Under the pieces are notes generated by a model, which did no database searches, was not told the DNA's origin, and saw only the letters and a program-made list of their open reading frames with translations. A stretch of 60,320 nucleotides of DNA from an uncultured Flavobacteriales bacterium (lineage in GTDB: Bacteria > Bacteroidota > Bacteroidia > Flavobacteriales_G > NORP312), in assembly GCA_905480125.1 (NCBI GenBank), contig CAJQPE010000034.1, positions 1 to 60,320 on the forward strand, read 5' to 3'. A program made the translations under genes and the position numbers. This document shows positions 34,563 to 43,054 of this stretch, piece by piece (position 1 is the stretch's first letter; every line of letters starts with the position of its first letter).

Positions 34563-35228
34563 TTATATAAGTTCCGTTGGGGAAAACAAGTACTTATTAG
34601 GTGAAATAACATTTTCTTTTACAGCATAAATAACGATACCTGCCGTATTTTTTACACCCAACTTATTCATTACGTTCTTTCGATGAGTCGTAACGGTATG
34701 AGCACTTAAAAACAACTTTTGAGCAATATCTTTATTTGTTAACCCGTCTGCAATCATTGCGATAATTTCCAATTCTCTTTTTGATAAGTTAATTGGTGAG
34801 CATGAGGACTGAGAAACGTCAAGTGAGTCTTCATTTATCGCTTCTAAAACCTTGCCACAAAAGAACTTTTCGCCATTATGTAACGAATTAATAGCGTCTT
34901 TAATTTCTGGCCCATCACAGCACAATAATATATGTCCAAAAGCACCAGCGCTAAGCGCAGTTTGCAACGAATCTTTTTCAGGGCGCTCAGAAATCGCTAG
35001 GACTTTAATATTATTTATTGACTGAATTATTGGAACATCTTCCACTTTAAATCCTTCGGAACAATAATCTAAAACAACAATATCGACAGGGTACTTTTTG
35101 GCATATTCTAAAAGATCTGTACTATTCGTTTTAATCGCTGAAACCTCAACGTCATCAATATTAGAGATAATATTTACTAACCCCTGGCTAACTATTTCTC
35201 TTTCCTCCGCAATTACAATTTTTATCAT
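34563..35228 (-). CDS. LuxR/NarL-type response regulator with atypical receiver
   Basis: A 221-residue two-domain regulator. The receiver (1-120) keeps the phospho-acceptor Asp (DIVVLDYC), but the acidic pocket reads AEE and the usual Lys after beta-5 is missing (GAFGHILLCC), so phosphorylation may be weak or absent. The C-terminal domain is a clear LuxR helix-turn-helix (LSKRELEIIAMIADGLTNKD, SAHTVTTHRKNVMNKLG). The ATG at 35228 is preferred to a GTG nine bases earlier because it follows the promoter-like element. No histidine kinase is adjacent. It lies directly upstream of the Cys-rich/porin/FMN operon, and both have a matching dyad. Confidence 0.88.
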   Translation of the reverse strand: MIKIVIAEEREIVSQGLVNIISNIDDVEVSAIKTNSTDLLEYAKKYPVDIVVLDYCSEGFKVEDVPIIQSINNIKVLAISERPEKDSLQTALSAGAFGHILLCCDGPEIKDAINSLHNGEKFFCGKVLEAINEDSLDVSQSSCSPINLSKRELEIIAMIADGLTNKDIAQKLFLSAHTVTTHRKNVMNKLGVKNTAGIVIYAVKENVISPNKYLFSPTELI

Positions 35229-35236
35229 ATTAAGCA

Positions 35237-35244
35237 CAAAAATA
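35237..35244 (-). promoter_or_regulatory. Candidate -7 promoter element for the LuxR-type regulator
   Basis: Reads TATTTTTG on the minus strand (TAnnTTTG), immediately before the regulator start; the implied leader is very short. Confidence 0.4.
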
Positions 35245-35258
35245 CCATATTTTATATT

Positions 35259-35277
35259 ATTTAGAACAATTCTAAAT
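35259..35277. promoter_or_regulatory. 19-bp perfect dyad upstream of the LuxR-type regulator
   Basis: ATTTAGAACAATTCTAAAT: perfect 8-bp arms with a three-base centre, in the gap between rnz and the regulator and covering the -33 region of the regulator promoter. It matches the dyad at 34456-34474 in 16 of 19 positions. Confidence 0.65.
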
Positions 35278-35296
35278 AGTATATTACTAACATTAA

Positions 35297-36214
35297 CTAA
35301 ACACTGTACGTTTGGCCCTCAATAGACAATTCACTCGTTTCAAAAATAGACTTTGCCTCAAGTAACAATGGATCAAGTGTTTTGTAACGAACAGAGTAAT
35401 GGCCCAAAAGCAATTTATTAACATTTGCCATTTGTGCGATTGTTCCAGCCTCTTTAGCTGTGCAATGAAATGTCTGCTTTGCTCTTTCTTTATGTTCTTC
35501 GGTAAAGGTCGATTCGTGATAAAGCAAATCAACCTCTTTTATTAACGGAATGATTTCCTCTTTATATTTTGTATCAGTTATGTAAGCAAAACTTCTCGAT
35601 TTAGGAGGGGATTCTGTTAATTCTTTATTAGCAATAAGCTTACCAGATTGGGCAATATAATCATCTCCTTGTTTAATTCCTTTTAACAAAACGATTGGAA
35701 TATTATAATTTTCAATTACCGGCTTTAATAATTTTCGATCGTGCGGCTTCTCTCTAAAAACAAAGCCACAGCATGCTATCCTATGACTTAGCGTAACTGT
35801 TTGGACAGTTATCTGAGCATCATCTAAAATGATTTGACTATCGGTTGGTAAATGATTATAATGAATTTTGAAATCGATCCAGCTTTTCGAAACTTTGAGT
35901 TGATAAGTAATCAATTCTTGCAACTCTTTATGCGCATGAATTGTTAATGGCTTCTCCCTCCCCAATAAATTCATTGTGGTTATTAGGCCTATTAATCCAA
36001 AAAAATGATCCCCGTGCAGGTGACTTATAAATATATGACCTATTCTCTGAAACTTAAACCCATATTTACGCAGCTGAATCTGAGTACCTTCTCCACAATC
36101 TATTAAATAAAAACGCTCATTTACATTTAGTAAATGAGCGCTTGGATGTCTGTTAGCTGTTGGTATTGCGGAATTACTTCCCAATACAGTAAGTTCGAAT
36201 TTACTCCCCGGCAA
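35297..36214 (-). CDS. rnz: Ribonuclease Z (tRNA 3' endonuclease)
   Basis: A 305-residue short-form RNase Z. It removes 3' trailers from tRNA precursors. Motifs: LTVLGSNSAIPTANRHPSAH, the zinc-binding ISHLHGDHFFGLIGLI, FAYITDTKY, LYHESTFTEEHKERA and LLLGHYSVRY. The ATG at 36214 lies 14 bases inside the end of the upstream T9SS gene, so translation is probably coupled. In many Bacteroidota rnz sits close to a STAS protein gene, as here. Confidence 0.95.
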   Translation of the reverse strand: MPGSKFELTVLGSNSAIPTANRHPSAHLLNVNERFYLIDCGEGTQIQLRKYGFKFQRIGHIFISHLHGDHFFGLIGLITTMNLLGREKPLTIHAHKELQELITYQLKVSKSWIDFKIHYNHLPTDSQIILDDAQITVQTVTLSHRIACCGFVFREKPHDRKLLKPVIENYNIPIVLLKGIKQGDDYIAQSGKLIANKELTESPPKSRSFAYITDTKYKEEIIPLIKEVDLLYHESTFTEEHKERAKQTFHCTAKEAGTIAQMANVNKLLLGHYSVRYKTLDPLLLEAKSIFETSELSIEGQTYSV

Positions 36215-36965
36215 TGTTCATTTTTTTAGTAATGACCTTATCTCCTTGAGATAACGTATACATATATACACCAGCTGGAGTATTTCCAGAGTTATATGTT
36301 ATAATATTTTGTCCAAATGTAGCTTGGTAAGCTTGGGAATACACTTTTTTACCTAATAAATCATACACATCGAAACAGATATTACCTGTCTCTTTTGTTT
36401 GGTAAACAATTTCTGTATTTCCTCTAAAAGGGTTCGGAGAGTTTTGGATTACATAAAAATCTTGTTTAGTAATTTCGATTTCGCCTGACGTTCCAATAAC
36501 ATCAATATGATACCCTACGAAATCATAAGGCACAGAAAATGCAGCAACTAATGTCGCCCAACCAAATGTTTTGATAGTAACATCATAAGAACCTGGAGTG
36601 TTACAAGTTCCAAAAATCTCTGCACAACCCAATTCTCCGCCTAAATATGAACCGTTAGGATTATTTGTCGAATAGCTCAAACAAGTTGGCAATCCGATTA
36701 CAGTATCAACCCAGAAACTATCAATTCCAACGCCGGAATATAAAGGATCGACATCTCCTCCATCTGTAGGTACTTTAAACGTTAAATTTTCTGAATAAAT
36801 TACTCCTTGGTCTGCATCTGGGAACCCAACAGTCGTATCTGGCCAAGCACCGAAAAGCGAATCATTAAAATTTGCTAATGGATAATCTGAGCCCGGCACG
36901 CACTGCGCGAAACTACCAGCTAAAATAGTTAATGATGTAATTGCTGTGAGTATAATTTTTTTCAT
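36201..36965 (-). CDS. Secreted protein with T9SS type A sorting domain
   Basis: A 254-residue protein with a signal peptide (ILTAITSLTILAGSFAQ) and a C-terminal sorting domain (NSPNPFRGNTEIVYQTKETG, DLLGKKVYSQ, TPAGVYMYTLSQGDK) that directs export by the type IX system and cell-surface attachment. The middle 150 residues contain several Cys (CVPGSDYPLANF, CAEIFGTCNTPG) and no known enzyme motif; the function is unknown. It sits between the STAS gene and rnz. Confidence 0.87.
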   Translation of the reverse strand: MKKIILTAITSLTILAGSFAQCVPGSDYPLANFNDSLFGAWPDTTVGFPDADQGVIYSENLTFKVPTDGGDVDPLYSGVGIDSFWVDTVIGLPTCLSYSTNNPNGSYLGGELGCAEIFGTCNTPGSYDVTIKTFGWATLVAAFSVPYDFVGYHIDVIGTSGEIEITKQDFYVIQNSPNPFRGNTEIVYQTKETGNICFDVYDLLGKKVYSQAYQATFGQNIITYNSGNTPAGVYMYTLSQGDKVITKKMNIAGE

Positions 36966-36987
36966 CTTGTAAAATTTAAATTAGTAG

Positions 36988-37359
36988 TTATTCGTTTCCT
37001 AAATCTTTCTCTATCTCATTCATAAAAAGATAGTCTTCGGCTTCCTGAGCTGTTGGAGTTATTGACAAAATAGAATCTAATTGTGAAATAGTTATCATCT
37101 TCATAACAGGTTCTTGAACTCCACACAAAATGAAGGAACCCTGCACTCCATTGCATAATCGTTTACCAACTAAAACGGCGCTTAAACCAGATGAGTCACA
37201 ATATCTAGCACCACTCATGTCAAGCACCAAATTTGTTACACCTTTTGAATTTTCCATCACGAGAAGCGATTTTAACTCGGGAGATACCTGACCATCCAAT
37301 TTTTCGGTGCCAACTTCTATTAATGAATATTTTTCTTTTTTCGTTAAAGTAAAACTCAT
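36988..37359 (-). CDS. STAS-domain protein (anti-sigma factor antagonist type)
   Basis: A 123-residue single STAS domain with the phospho-acceptor motif LDMSGARYCDSSGLSAVLVG, the DSSG serine being the site phosphorylated by RsbW-type kinases in SpoIIAA/RsbV. It could be a partner-switch component used with a PP2C phosphatase and a kinase. Neither is adjacent, but a SpoIIE-type phosphatase is at 51200 and a SiaB-like kinase at 58038. It has a good promoter 26 bases upstream. Confidence 0.9.
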   Translation of the reverse strand: MSFTLTKKEKYSLIEVGTEKLDGQVSPELKSLLVMENSKGVTNLVLDMSGARYCDSSGLSAVLVGKRLCNGVQGSFILCGVQEPVMKMITISQLDSILSITPTAQEAEDYLFMNEIEKDLGNE

Positions 37360-37384
37360 GTTGTAATCAATTTATGTAACTGCC

Positions 37385-37392
37385 CAAATGTA
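37385..37392 (-). promoter_or_regulatory. Candidate -7 promoter element for the STAS gene
   Basis: Reads TACATTTG on the minus strand, 25 bases before the STAS ATG, implying a leader of about 19 bases. Confidence 0.5.
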
Positions 37393-37681
37393 GTGAAATT
37401 TCAACTTGACTGCACATCGAACTAAAAATCTGAAATTTTATCGAATTAAATATTGATAATTAAGGTTTGTGAACATTATCATATCAAAGAAAATAGAATT
37501 TGTAAAACATTTAGTGAATTTTATTAATTCCAGCAAAATTAACAAATAAATTAATTTTTTTAACCCTCGTATTTTTAGTTTAGCATATCTAAAATCAAGG
37601 TTCCTAGAGAATATTAAGGAGTTGCTTATTAGAAATTTCGCTAGTTAAAATAGTTAAACGGATTCAATACTCATTTTCCAG

Positions 37682-37689
37682 TATATTTG
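37682..37689 (+). promoter_or_regulatory. Candidate -7 promoter element for the secreted hydrolase
   Basis: TATATTTG (TAnnTTTG), 24 bases before the ATG at 37713. Confidence 0.45.
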
Positions 37690-37712
37690 TTATTATTAAA
37701 CTAAATGTATCT

Positions 37713-39149
37713 ATGAAAATAAAAAGTATATCATTTATTGTGTTACTGTATTTTGGAAACACATTGTATGCGCAGCTATTATCAGATAGCTTAATGATTT
37801 CCTATACGCAGCAACAGGTTGATTCTATTTATACCGCAGGAGGAATACCAAGTTTTGTAGGACAAACAAATTATGATGTTAATATTTATAAGTTATTGTA
37901 TGAAACCACTGATGCAACAGGTGCTTTAACTACTGCTTCAGGTGCATTATTTTTACCTGAAAATGTTTCTTGTGGCTTGCCGATAATTTCTTATCAACAC
38001 GGAACTCTAGCAAATGAATCTGGAATCCCCAGCAAGTTAGGTGGAGAAGCATTGATTGGTACAATAGCGGCTTCTCATGGATATGCAGTTGTGATGCCAG
38101 ATTATATTGGAATGGGTGATAGCCCAGGTTTTCATCCATATTGTCATGCTCAAACTGAAGCAAATGCAGTACTTGATATCATACGATCTGGGAAATTATT
38201 TTGTAATTCAAATGGTTATGCACTAAATGATCAAATATTCTTAATGGGATATAGTCAAGGCGGTCATGCTACCATGGCCGCTATCAAAGAAATAGAATTG
38301 AATTATAGTTCAGAATTTAATGTTATTGCATCTGTACCCATGGCTGGTCCGTATGATATTTCAGGTGTTCAAAGAGAACTTCTCGAGAATGACAGTGTTT
38401 ATTCTCAACCTGGTTACTTACCATATATTATTATGGGTTATAATGAAGTTTATGATTTATATGATAGCTTACAAGAAGTATTCGCTCCTCCTTATGATTC
38501 AATTCTAGCCACTTTATTTGATGGCACCAATGGAATGGGCACAATCAATAGTTATTTGCCAAGTATACCAAAAAACATGATTGACAGTACTTATTTCGCG
38601 AATTTCTTAGCAGATAGTTTACATCCTTTCAAAGAAGCTTTAAGAGATAATGATCTATATAACTGGGTGCCTCAAACACATATACGAATGGCCCATTGTG
38701 CAGGAGATAATGTCGTTCCGTATGAACATGCTCAAATTGCTTACGATGCTTTTATTGCTGCCGGTGCTGACAGTGTTGATTTAATAAATAATGGAGACAT
38801 AGATCACGGTCCTTGTGGTGAATTATCGATTATAGGTGCAAAACTATTTATTGACACCAAAGCAGCATTGTGTGGAGGAGGTTTTGGTGGCGCTCCTGAT
38901 GGAGTTCTATCTGATAATAAGCTACTTGTTTATCCCAATCCTTCAATGGGAAGTTTTGTTGCGTCATGTTCAAACACCAATATCTTAGAGTTAAACTTGA
39001 TAGATTTATTAGGCAAAGAAGTTTTTAAAATAAGCAATACTAATCAAAAAGAGGTCTCAATTGAGTTATTTGTCAAGCCTGGAATTTACCTTTTACGCGC
39101 TAAATCTGTTGATGGGGTAATACATTCAAAAAAAATATCTGTGAAATAG
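37713..39149 (+). CDS. Secreted alpha/beta hydrolase (lipase-like) with T9SS sorting domain
   Basis: A 478-residue protein with a signal peptide (ISFIVLLYFGNTLYAQ), an alpha/beta-hydrolase fold (oxyanion region QHGTLANESG, nucleophile elbow MGYSQGGHATMA, a late HxDH-type His in GDIDHGPCG) and a C-terminal T9SS type A sorting domain (LLVYPNPSMGSFVAS, DLLGKEVF, PGIYLLRAK). The overall pattern resembles secretory (LIP-type) lipases and prolyl-type hydrolases; the substrate is not known. It is expected on or outside the cell surface. Confidence 0.87.
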   Translation: MKIKSISFIVLLYFGNTLYAQLLSDSLMISYTQQQVDSIYTAGGIPSFVGQTNYDVNIYKLLYETTDATGALTTASGALFLPENVSCGLPIISYQHGTLANESGIPSKLGGEALIGTIAASHGYAVVMPDYIGMGDSPGFHPYCHAQTEANAVLDIIRSGKLFCNSNGYALNDQIFLMGYSQGGHATMAAIKEIELNYSSEFNVIASVPMAGPYDISGVQRELLENDSVYSQPGYLPYIIMGYNEVYDLYDSLQEVFAPPYDSILATLFDGTNGMGTINSYLPSIPKNMIDSTYFANFLADSLHPFKEALRDNDLYNWVPQTHIRMAHCAGDNVVPYEHAQIAYDAFIAAGADSVDLINNGDIDHGPCGELSIIGAKLFIDTKAALCGGGFGGAPDGVLSDNKLLVYPNPSMGSFVASCSNTNILELNLIDLLGKEVFKISNTNQKEVSIELFVKPGIYLLRAKSVDGVIHSKKISVK

Positions 39150-39191
39150 CTTATTACCAAATGGAGGGAACAATTGTCAAATGGTCAAAAC

Positions 39192-40121
39192 CTATCGCTT
39201 AATTTTCTCAGCTAAAAGATACAATACAGCCATTCTAATAGCTACACCATTTTCGACCTGATTGAGTATAATTGAGTGTTCTGAATCAGCAACATCACTT
39301 GTTATTTCAACTCCCCTATTAATTGGGCCTGGGTGCATTACCACAATTTCTTTATCTAGCGAATCTAGTATTTTCTTTGTAAGCCCATACTGCATAGTAT
39401 ACTCTCTAAGCGATGGAAAATACTTTGTATCTTGCCTTTCCATTTGTATTCTGAGCATATTTACTACATCGCACCACTGTATGGCTTTTCTAAAATCAAA
39501 CTCTATTTTTACCCCCAATGTTTCAATGTATTTAGGCATTAGAGTTGCCGGACCACAAAGCCTTACTTCGGCCCCTAGTTTTTGTAAGCAAAATATATTA
39601 GACAATGCTACCCTGGAATGGAGAATATCTCCCACAATCAGCACCTTTTTTCCTCTTACATCGCCTAATCTTTCACGCATAGAATATGCATCTAGCAAAG
39701 CTTGAGTTGGATGTTCATGTGCTCCGTCACCAGCATTCACAATTTGAGCATCAACGTGTTTAGATAAAAATGCAGCAGCCCCAGCATTTGGATGTCGCAT
39801 TACAACCATATCGGTTTTCATGGCTAAAATATTATTCACGGTATCAACCAAGGTTTCTCCTTTAGACACAGATGATGCACCGGCTGAAAAATTAATTACA
39901 TCTGCCGAAAGTCTTTTTTCTGCTAACTCAAATGAAAGTTTTGTTCTAGTCGAGTTCTCGAAAAAGATGTTAGCTATAGTAACATCTCTTAAGGTTGGCA
40001 CCTTTTTTATTGGGCGATTTATTACTTCTTTAAAATTGTCGGCAATTGAAAATATCAGTTCAATATCTTTAGGGGTAATGTATTTTATTCCTAATAAATG
40101 ATCTGTACTTAGTTCTGCCAT
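39192..40121 (-). CDS. pyrB: Aspartate carbamoyltransferase catalytic subunit
   Basis: A 309-residue enzyme that condenses carbamoyl phosphate with aspartate in pyrimidine synthesis. Motifs: FFENSTRTKLSFELAEKRL with the carbamoyl-phosphate-binding STRT, SSVSKGETLVDTV, MRHPNAGAA, DGAHEHPTQALLDAYS and HPGPINRGVEI. The frame extends 15 codons upstream, but the ATG at 40121 (MAELSTDHLL) is one base after the pyrR stop and fits family length. pyrB has no adjacent pyrI. Confidence 0.96.
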   Translation of the reverse strand: MAELSTDHLLGIKYITPKDIELIFSIADNFKEVINRPIKKVPTLRDVTIANIFFENSTRTKLSFELAEKRLSADVINFSAGASSVSKGETLVDTVNNILAMKTDMVVMRHPNAGAAAFLSKHVDAQIVNAGDGAHEHPTQALLDAYSMRERLGDVRGKKVLIVGDILHSRVALSNIFCLQKLGAEVRLCGPATLMPKYIETLGVKIEFDFRKAIQWCDVVNMLRIQMERQDTKYFPSLREYTMQYGLTKKILDSLDKEIVVMHPGPINRGVEITSDVADSEHSIILNQVENGVAIRMAVLYLLAEKIKR

Positions 40122-40122
40122 A

Positions 40123-40665
40123 TTATTCGTTTGGGGTATATAACAAGACTTGGTTCTTTTTATCAATTCCCTTCCATTCTACCTTTACCTTCTCTTTAGT
40201 AACGGAATCGACTGTTTTTCCTGTATAGTCAGGTTGAATGGGAAGGTGCCTACTGAAACGTCTATCAATTAAAACAAGTAGCTCGACACTCTCTGGCCTT
40301 CCGAAATGATTTATCGCCTCCAATCCTGCTCTAATTGTTCTTCCTGTATACAACACATCGTCAATTAGCACAACTTTTTTTCCTTCTACTTCAAAATCTA
40401 TTTCAGTAGTGTTCGCTTTTAAAACATCTCCCCTTCTAAAATCATCACGATAAAAGGTAATGTCTAAGTTCCCGCTAATAATAGGCAATTTCTTGTTAAT
40501 CTTTGCTAATTGAGCAGTTACTGCGCTCAACAGATACTTACCACGGGGTTGAAGCCCAATTAAAACTGTATCAGAAAAATCGTTATGGTTCTCTATCAAT
40601 TGGTAACAAAGGCGGTTGATAGTGAGATGGAGTTGAGTGCTATTTAATATTACTCTTGGTTGCAT
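40123..40665 (-). CDS. pyrR: Bifunctional PyrR: pyr operon regulator / uracil phosphoribosyltransferase
   Basis: A 180-residue type I phosphoribosyltransferase with the PRPP loop VVLIDDVLYTGRTIRAGLEA and PyrR-type IGLQPRGKYLL. In Firmicutes PyrR binds mRNA in a leader; here the predicted leader is only a few bases long, so that mechanism is unlikely and the enzyme role (uracil salvage) or another control is more plausible. It is followed by pyrB after one base. Confidence 0.93.
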   Translation of the reverse strand: MQPRVILNSTQLHLTINRLCYQLIENHNDFSDTVLIGLQPRGKYLLSAVTAQLAKINKKLPIISGNLDITFYRDDFRRGDVLKANTTEIDFEVEGKKVVLIDDVLYTGRTIRAGLEAINHFGRPESVELLVLIDRRFSRHLPIQPDYTGKTVDSVTKEKVKVEWKGIDKKNQVLLYTPNE

Positions 40666-40678
40666 TGCCTTCGCTGCG

Positions 40679-40686
40679 CAAATATA
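40679..40686 (-). promoter_or_regulatory. Candidate -7 promoter element for pyrR-pyrB
   Basis: Reads TATATTTG on the minus strand, only 14 bases before the pyrR ATG, implying a leader of about seven bases. Confidence 0.5.
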
Positions 40687-40708
40687 GATATTTAAGCTCT
40701 CTCAATAG

Positions 40709-40738
40709 CACTGTTTTCATATTTGATTAGTAACAGTG
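40709..40738. promoter_or_regulatory. Dyad upstream of pyrR promoter
   Basis: CACTGTT at 40709-40715 and AACAGTG at 40732-40738: perfect 7-bp inverted arms separated by 16 bases, just upstream of the predicted -33 region. It could be an operator for the pyr genes; the protein is unknown. Confidence 0.5.
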
Positions 40739-40790
40739 TATAAAAATAGAATTACCATTAAATATCTATATTCTGCTCTATTATATACAA

Positions 40791-40820
40791 AAATCCCTTT
40801 CAATTTCTCGAAAGGGATTT
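40791..40820 (-). terminator. Rho-independent terminator of rpsA
   Basis: Perfect 11-bp stem (AAATCCCTTTC / GAAAGGGATTT) with an 8-base loop, followed on the minus strand by a T-rich run, 23 bases after the rpsA stop codon. Confidence 0.88.
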
Positions 40821-40842
40821 AATTGTAAGCTAGTAAAGACGT

Positions 40843-42966
40843 TTATTTTCCGCCTTTTTCCATGTCACTTTTCAACTGAGACAATACGTCTAAATCTCCG
40901 AGTGTGGTTTTTTCTTGTTTGTCGTTGATTTTCTTAACTGCTTTGTTATCAGCTGAAGATTTTGTCGATTTTTTCTTAGCAGTACCAACTTTAGAACTAC
41001 CCTCTGCAGCAGCTTCGTGCAACCGTGCATGTGATAAGATTATTTTTCTAGATTCTTTGTTAAATTCGATTACTTTGAAATCAATTGTCTCATCAACAGC
41101 CAATTTACTTCCATCTTCTTTAACACCATGACGCGCTGGGCAGAACCCTTCAACCCCGTATGGCAATCCAGCGATAAACCCTTTCTCTAATTTCTGTAGA
41201 ACTGTTCCTTGGTGAACTGAACCTTCAGTAAATACAGTTTCAAATACTTCCCATGGATTTTCTTCTAATTGTTTGTGGCCAAGGCTCAATCTTCTATTGT
41301 CTTTATCAATTTCTAGAACAACAATATTAATTTGCTCACCTACTTTGGTAAACTCCTTTGGATGATTAATTTTCTTAGACCATGAAAGATCAGAAATGTG
41401 TATTAATCCATCAATTCCTTCATCTAGCTCAACAAATATTCCGAAGTTAGAAAGGTTAGTAACTTTTCCTGTGTGTTTAGTTTCAACACCAAATTTAAGT
41501 TCAATTCCTTCCCATGGATCTTGAGTTAATTGACGAGTACTAAGCGACATTTTGCGCTCATCTCTATCCATCGTCATTATCTGTGCTTCCACTTCATCGC
41601 CAACTCTAAAGAAATCTTGAGCCGTTCTTAAATGCTGAGACCAAGACATTTCAGATACGTGGATCAATCCTTCAACTCCTGGAGCAATCTCAACGAAAGC
41701 GCCATAATCGGCAAGAACAACAACTTTTCCTTTTACTTTATCTCCAACATTAGTTTTCTCATCCAATTTCTCCCAAGGATGTGGTTGTAATTGTTTAAGA
41801 CCAAGAGCAATACGTTTTTTATTGTCATCAAAATCGAGGATAACAACATTAATTGTTTCGTCTAGCGTAACCAATTCTTCCGGATGGGTAATTCTACCCC
41901 AAGAAAGATCAGTAATGTGTATTAATCCATCAACGCCACCTAAATCAATAAACACACCATAAGAAGTAATGTTTTTAACAACTCCTTCTAATACTTGTCC
42001 TTTTTCTAATTTAGACATGATGTGAACTTTCTGTTGCTCTAATTCAGCTTCAATAAGCGCTTTATGAGAAACTACAACATTTTTAAATTCATTGTTAATC
42101 TTAACAACTTTAAACTCCATTGTTTTATTCACATAAACATCGTAATCTCTAATTGGTTTTACATCAATTTGAGAACCAGGTAAGAATGCCTCAAGACCAA
42201 ATACGTCTACAATTAATCCGCCTTTAGTTCTGCACTTGATAAATCCTTTTACAATTTCTTCTGTAACCAATGCATCATTTACTCTATCCCAAGCTTTAAG
42301 AATTCTAGCTTGTGAATGAGAGAGTACCAATTGACCACTTTTGTCTTCAGTATTTTCTACATACACTTCAACAGTGTCGCCAGCAGCAAGTTCAGGATTA
42401 TATCTAAATTCAGACGCTGTAATAACACCTTCAGATTTGTACCCAATATTTACAACAACCTCTTTTTTAGACTTGCTAATGACAACTCCATCAATTACGG
42501 TATGGTCTGCAATTGAAGTCAATGTAGAATTATACATATTCTCCAATTTAGTTCTTTCATCACTCGAATAACCTTCAAGGCCATCGTTTAATGAATCCCA
42601 ATCAAAATCTGCAAGTGGATTAATTTCTTCTTTTTTCTTGGGGACAATAACTTTATTCTCTGCTTTTGGAGTTTTTAATTCTTTTGCATCTTCTTTTTTT
42701 AACGCAACTTTTTTTGCTTTTGGAGCTTCTTTGGTCGTCTCTATCTTTGGAGCTTCTTCCTTTTTAGAAACAGTAGCTTTCTTAGCTGTCGCTTTTTTAG
42801 GGGAAGCTGCTTTTTTAGCTATCACCTTTTTAGGAGAAGCTGCTTTTTTAGCTTTAGGTTCTGCTTTTAAAGTTGGTTTTTTTTTAGCAGCTGGCTTTTT
42901 AGTCGCCGTATTACTCTCTGCTTTTGGTGCCGCTTTAGTTGCAGCTTTTTCTTCTTTTTCAGCCAT
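40843..42966 (-). CDS. rpsA: 30S ribosomal protein S1 with Lys/Ala-rich N-terminal extension
   Basis: A 707-residue protein with six S1 RNA-binding motifs, recognised by repeats such as GVFIDLGGVDGLIHITDLSW, GAFVEIAPGVEGLIHVSEMS and GIFVELDEGIDGLIHISDLS. S1 unfolds mRNA at the ribosome. The first ~130 residues are a basic Lys/Ala/Pro tract with histone-H1-like repeats (AKKAASPKKATAKKA), which makes it longer than typical Bacteroidota S1. The frame opens eight codons earlier, but the ATG at 42966 (MAEKEEKAAT) is the natural start. Terminator and promoter are both visible. Confidence 0.95.
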   Translation of the reverse strand: MAEKEEKAATKAAPKAESNTATKKPAAKKKPTLKAEPKAKKAASPKKVIAKKAASPKKATAKKATVSKKEEAPKIETTKEAPKAKKVALKKEDAKELKTPKAENKVIVPKKKEEINPLADFDWDSLNDGLEGYSSDERTKLENMYNSTLTSIADHTVIDGVVISKSKKEVVVNIGYKSEGVITASEFRYNPELAAGDTVEVYVENTEDKSGQLVLSHSQARILKAWDRVNDALVTEEIVKGFIKCRTKGGLIVDVFGLEAFLPGSQIDVKPIRDYDVYVNKTMEFKVVKINNEFKNVVVSHKALIEAELEQQKVHIMSKLEKGQVLEGVVKNITSYGVFIDLGGVDGLIHITDLSWGRITHPEELVTLDETINVVILDFDDNKKRIALGLKQLQPHPWEKLDEKTNVGDKVKGKVVVLADYGAFVEIAPGVEGLIHVSEMSWSQHLRTAQDFFRVGDEVEAQIMTMDRDERKMSLSTRQLTQDPWEGIELKFGVETKHTGKVTNLSNFGIFVELDEGIDGLIHISDLSWSKKINHPKEFTKVGEQINIVVLEIDKDNRRLSLGHKQLEENPWEVFETVFTEGSVHQGTVLQKLEKGFIAGLPYGVEGFCPARHGVKEDGSKLAVDETIDFKVIEFNKESRKIILSHARLHEAAAEGSSKVGTAKKKSTKSSADNKAVKKINDKQEKTTLGDLDVLSQLKSDMEKGGK

Positions 42967-43054
42967 TGGGCTTAAATTTTTGTATCTCACATACCGGATT
43001 ATGAGAGCGATTATTATTTATCTGTTTCCGGTTACATACCCTTTTTTGGGATTG

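Larger units (their letters stand above)
37360..37712. other. Divergent intergenic region between STAS and hydrolase genes
   Basis: About 350 AT-rich bases. It contains a TACATTTG element at 37385-37392 (minus, STAS promoter) and TATATTTG at 37682-37689 (plus, hydrolase promoter). No gene, small peptide or clear RNA was recognised in the rest. Confidence 0.5.
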
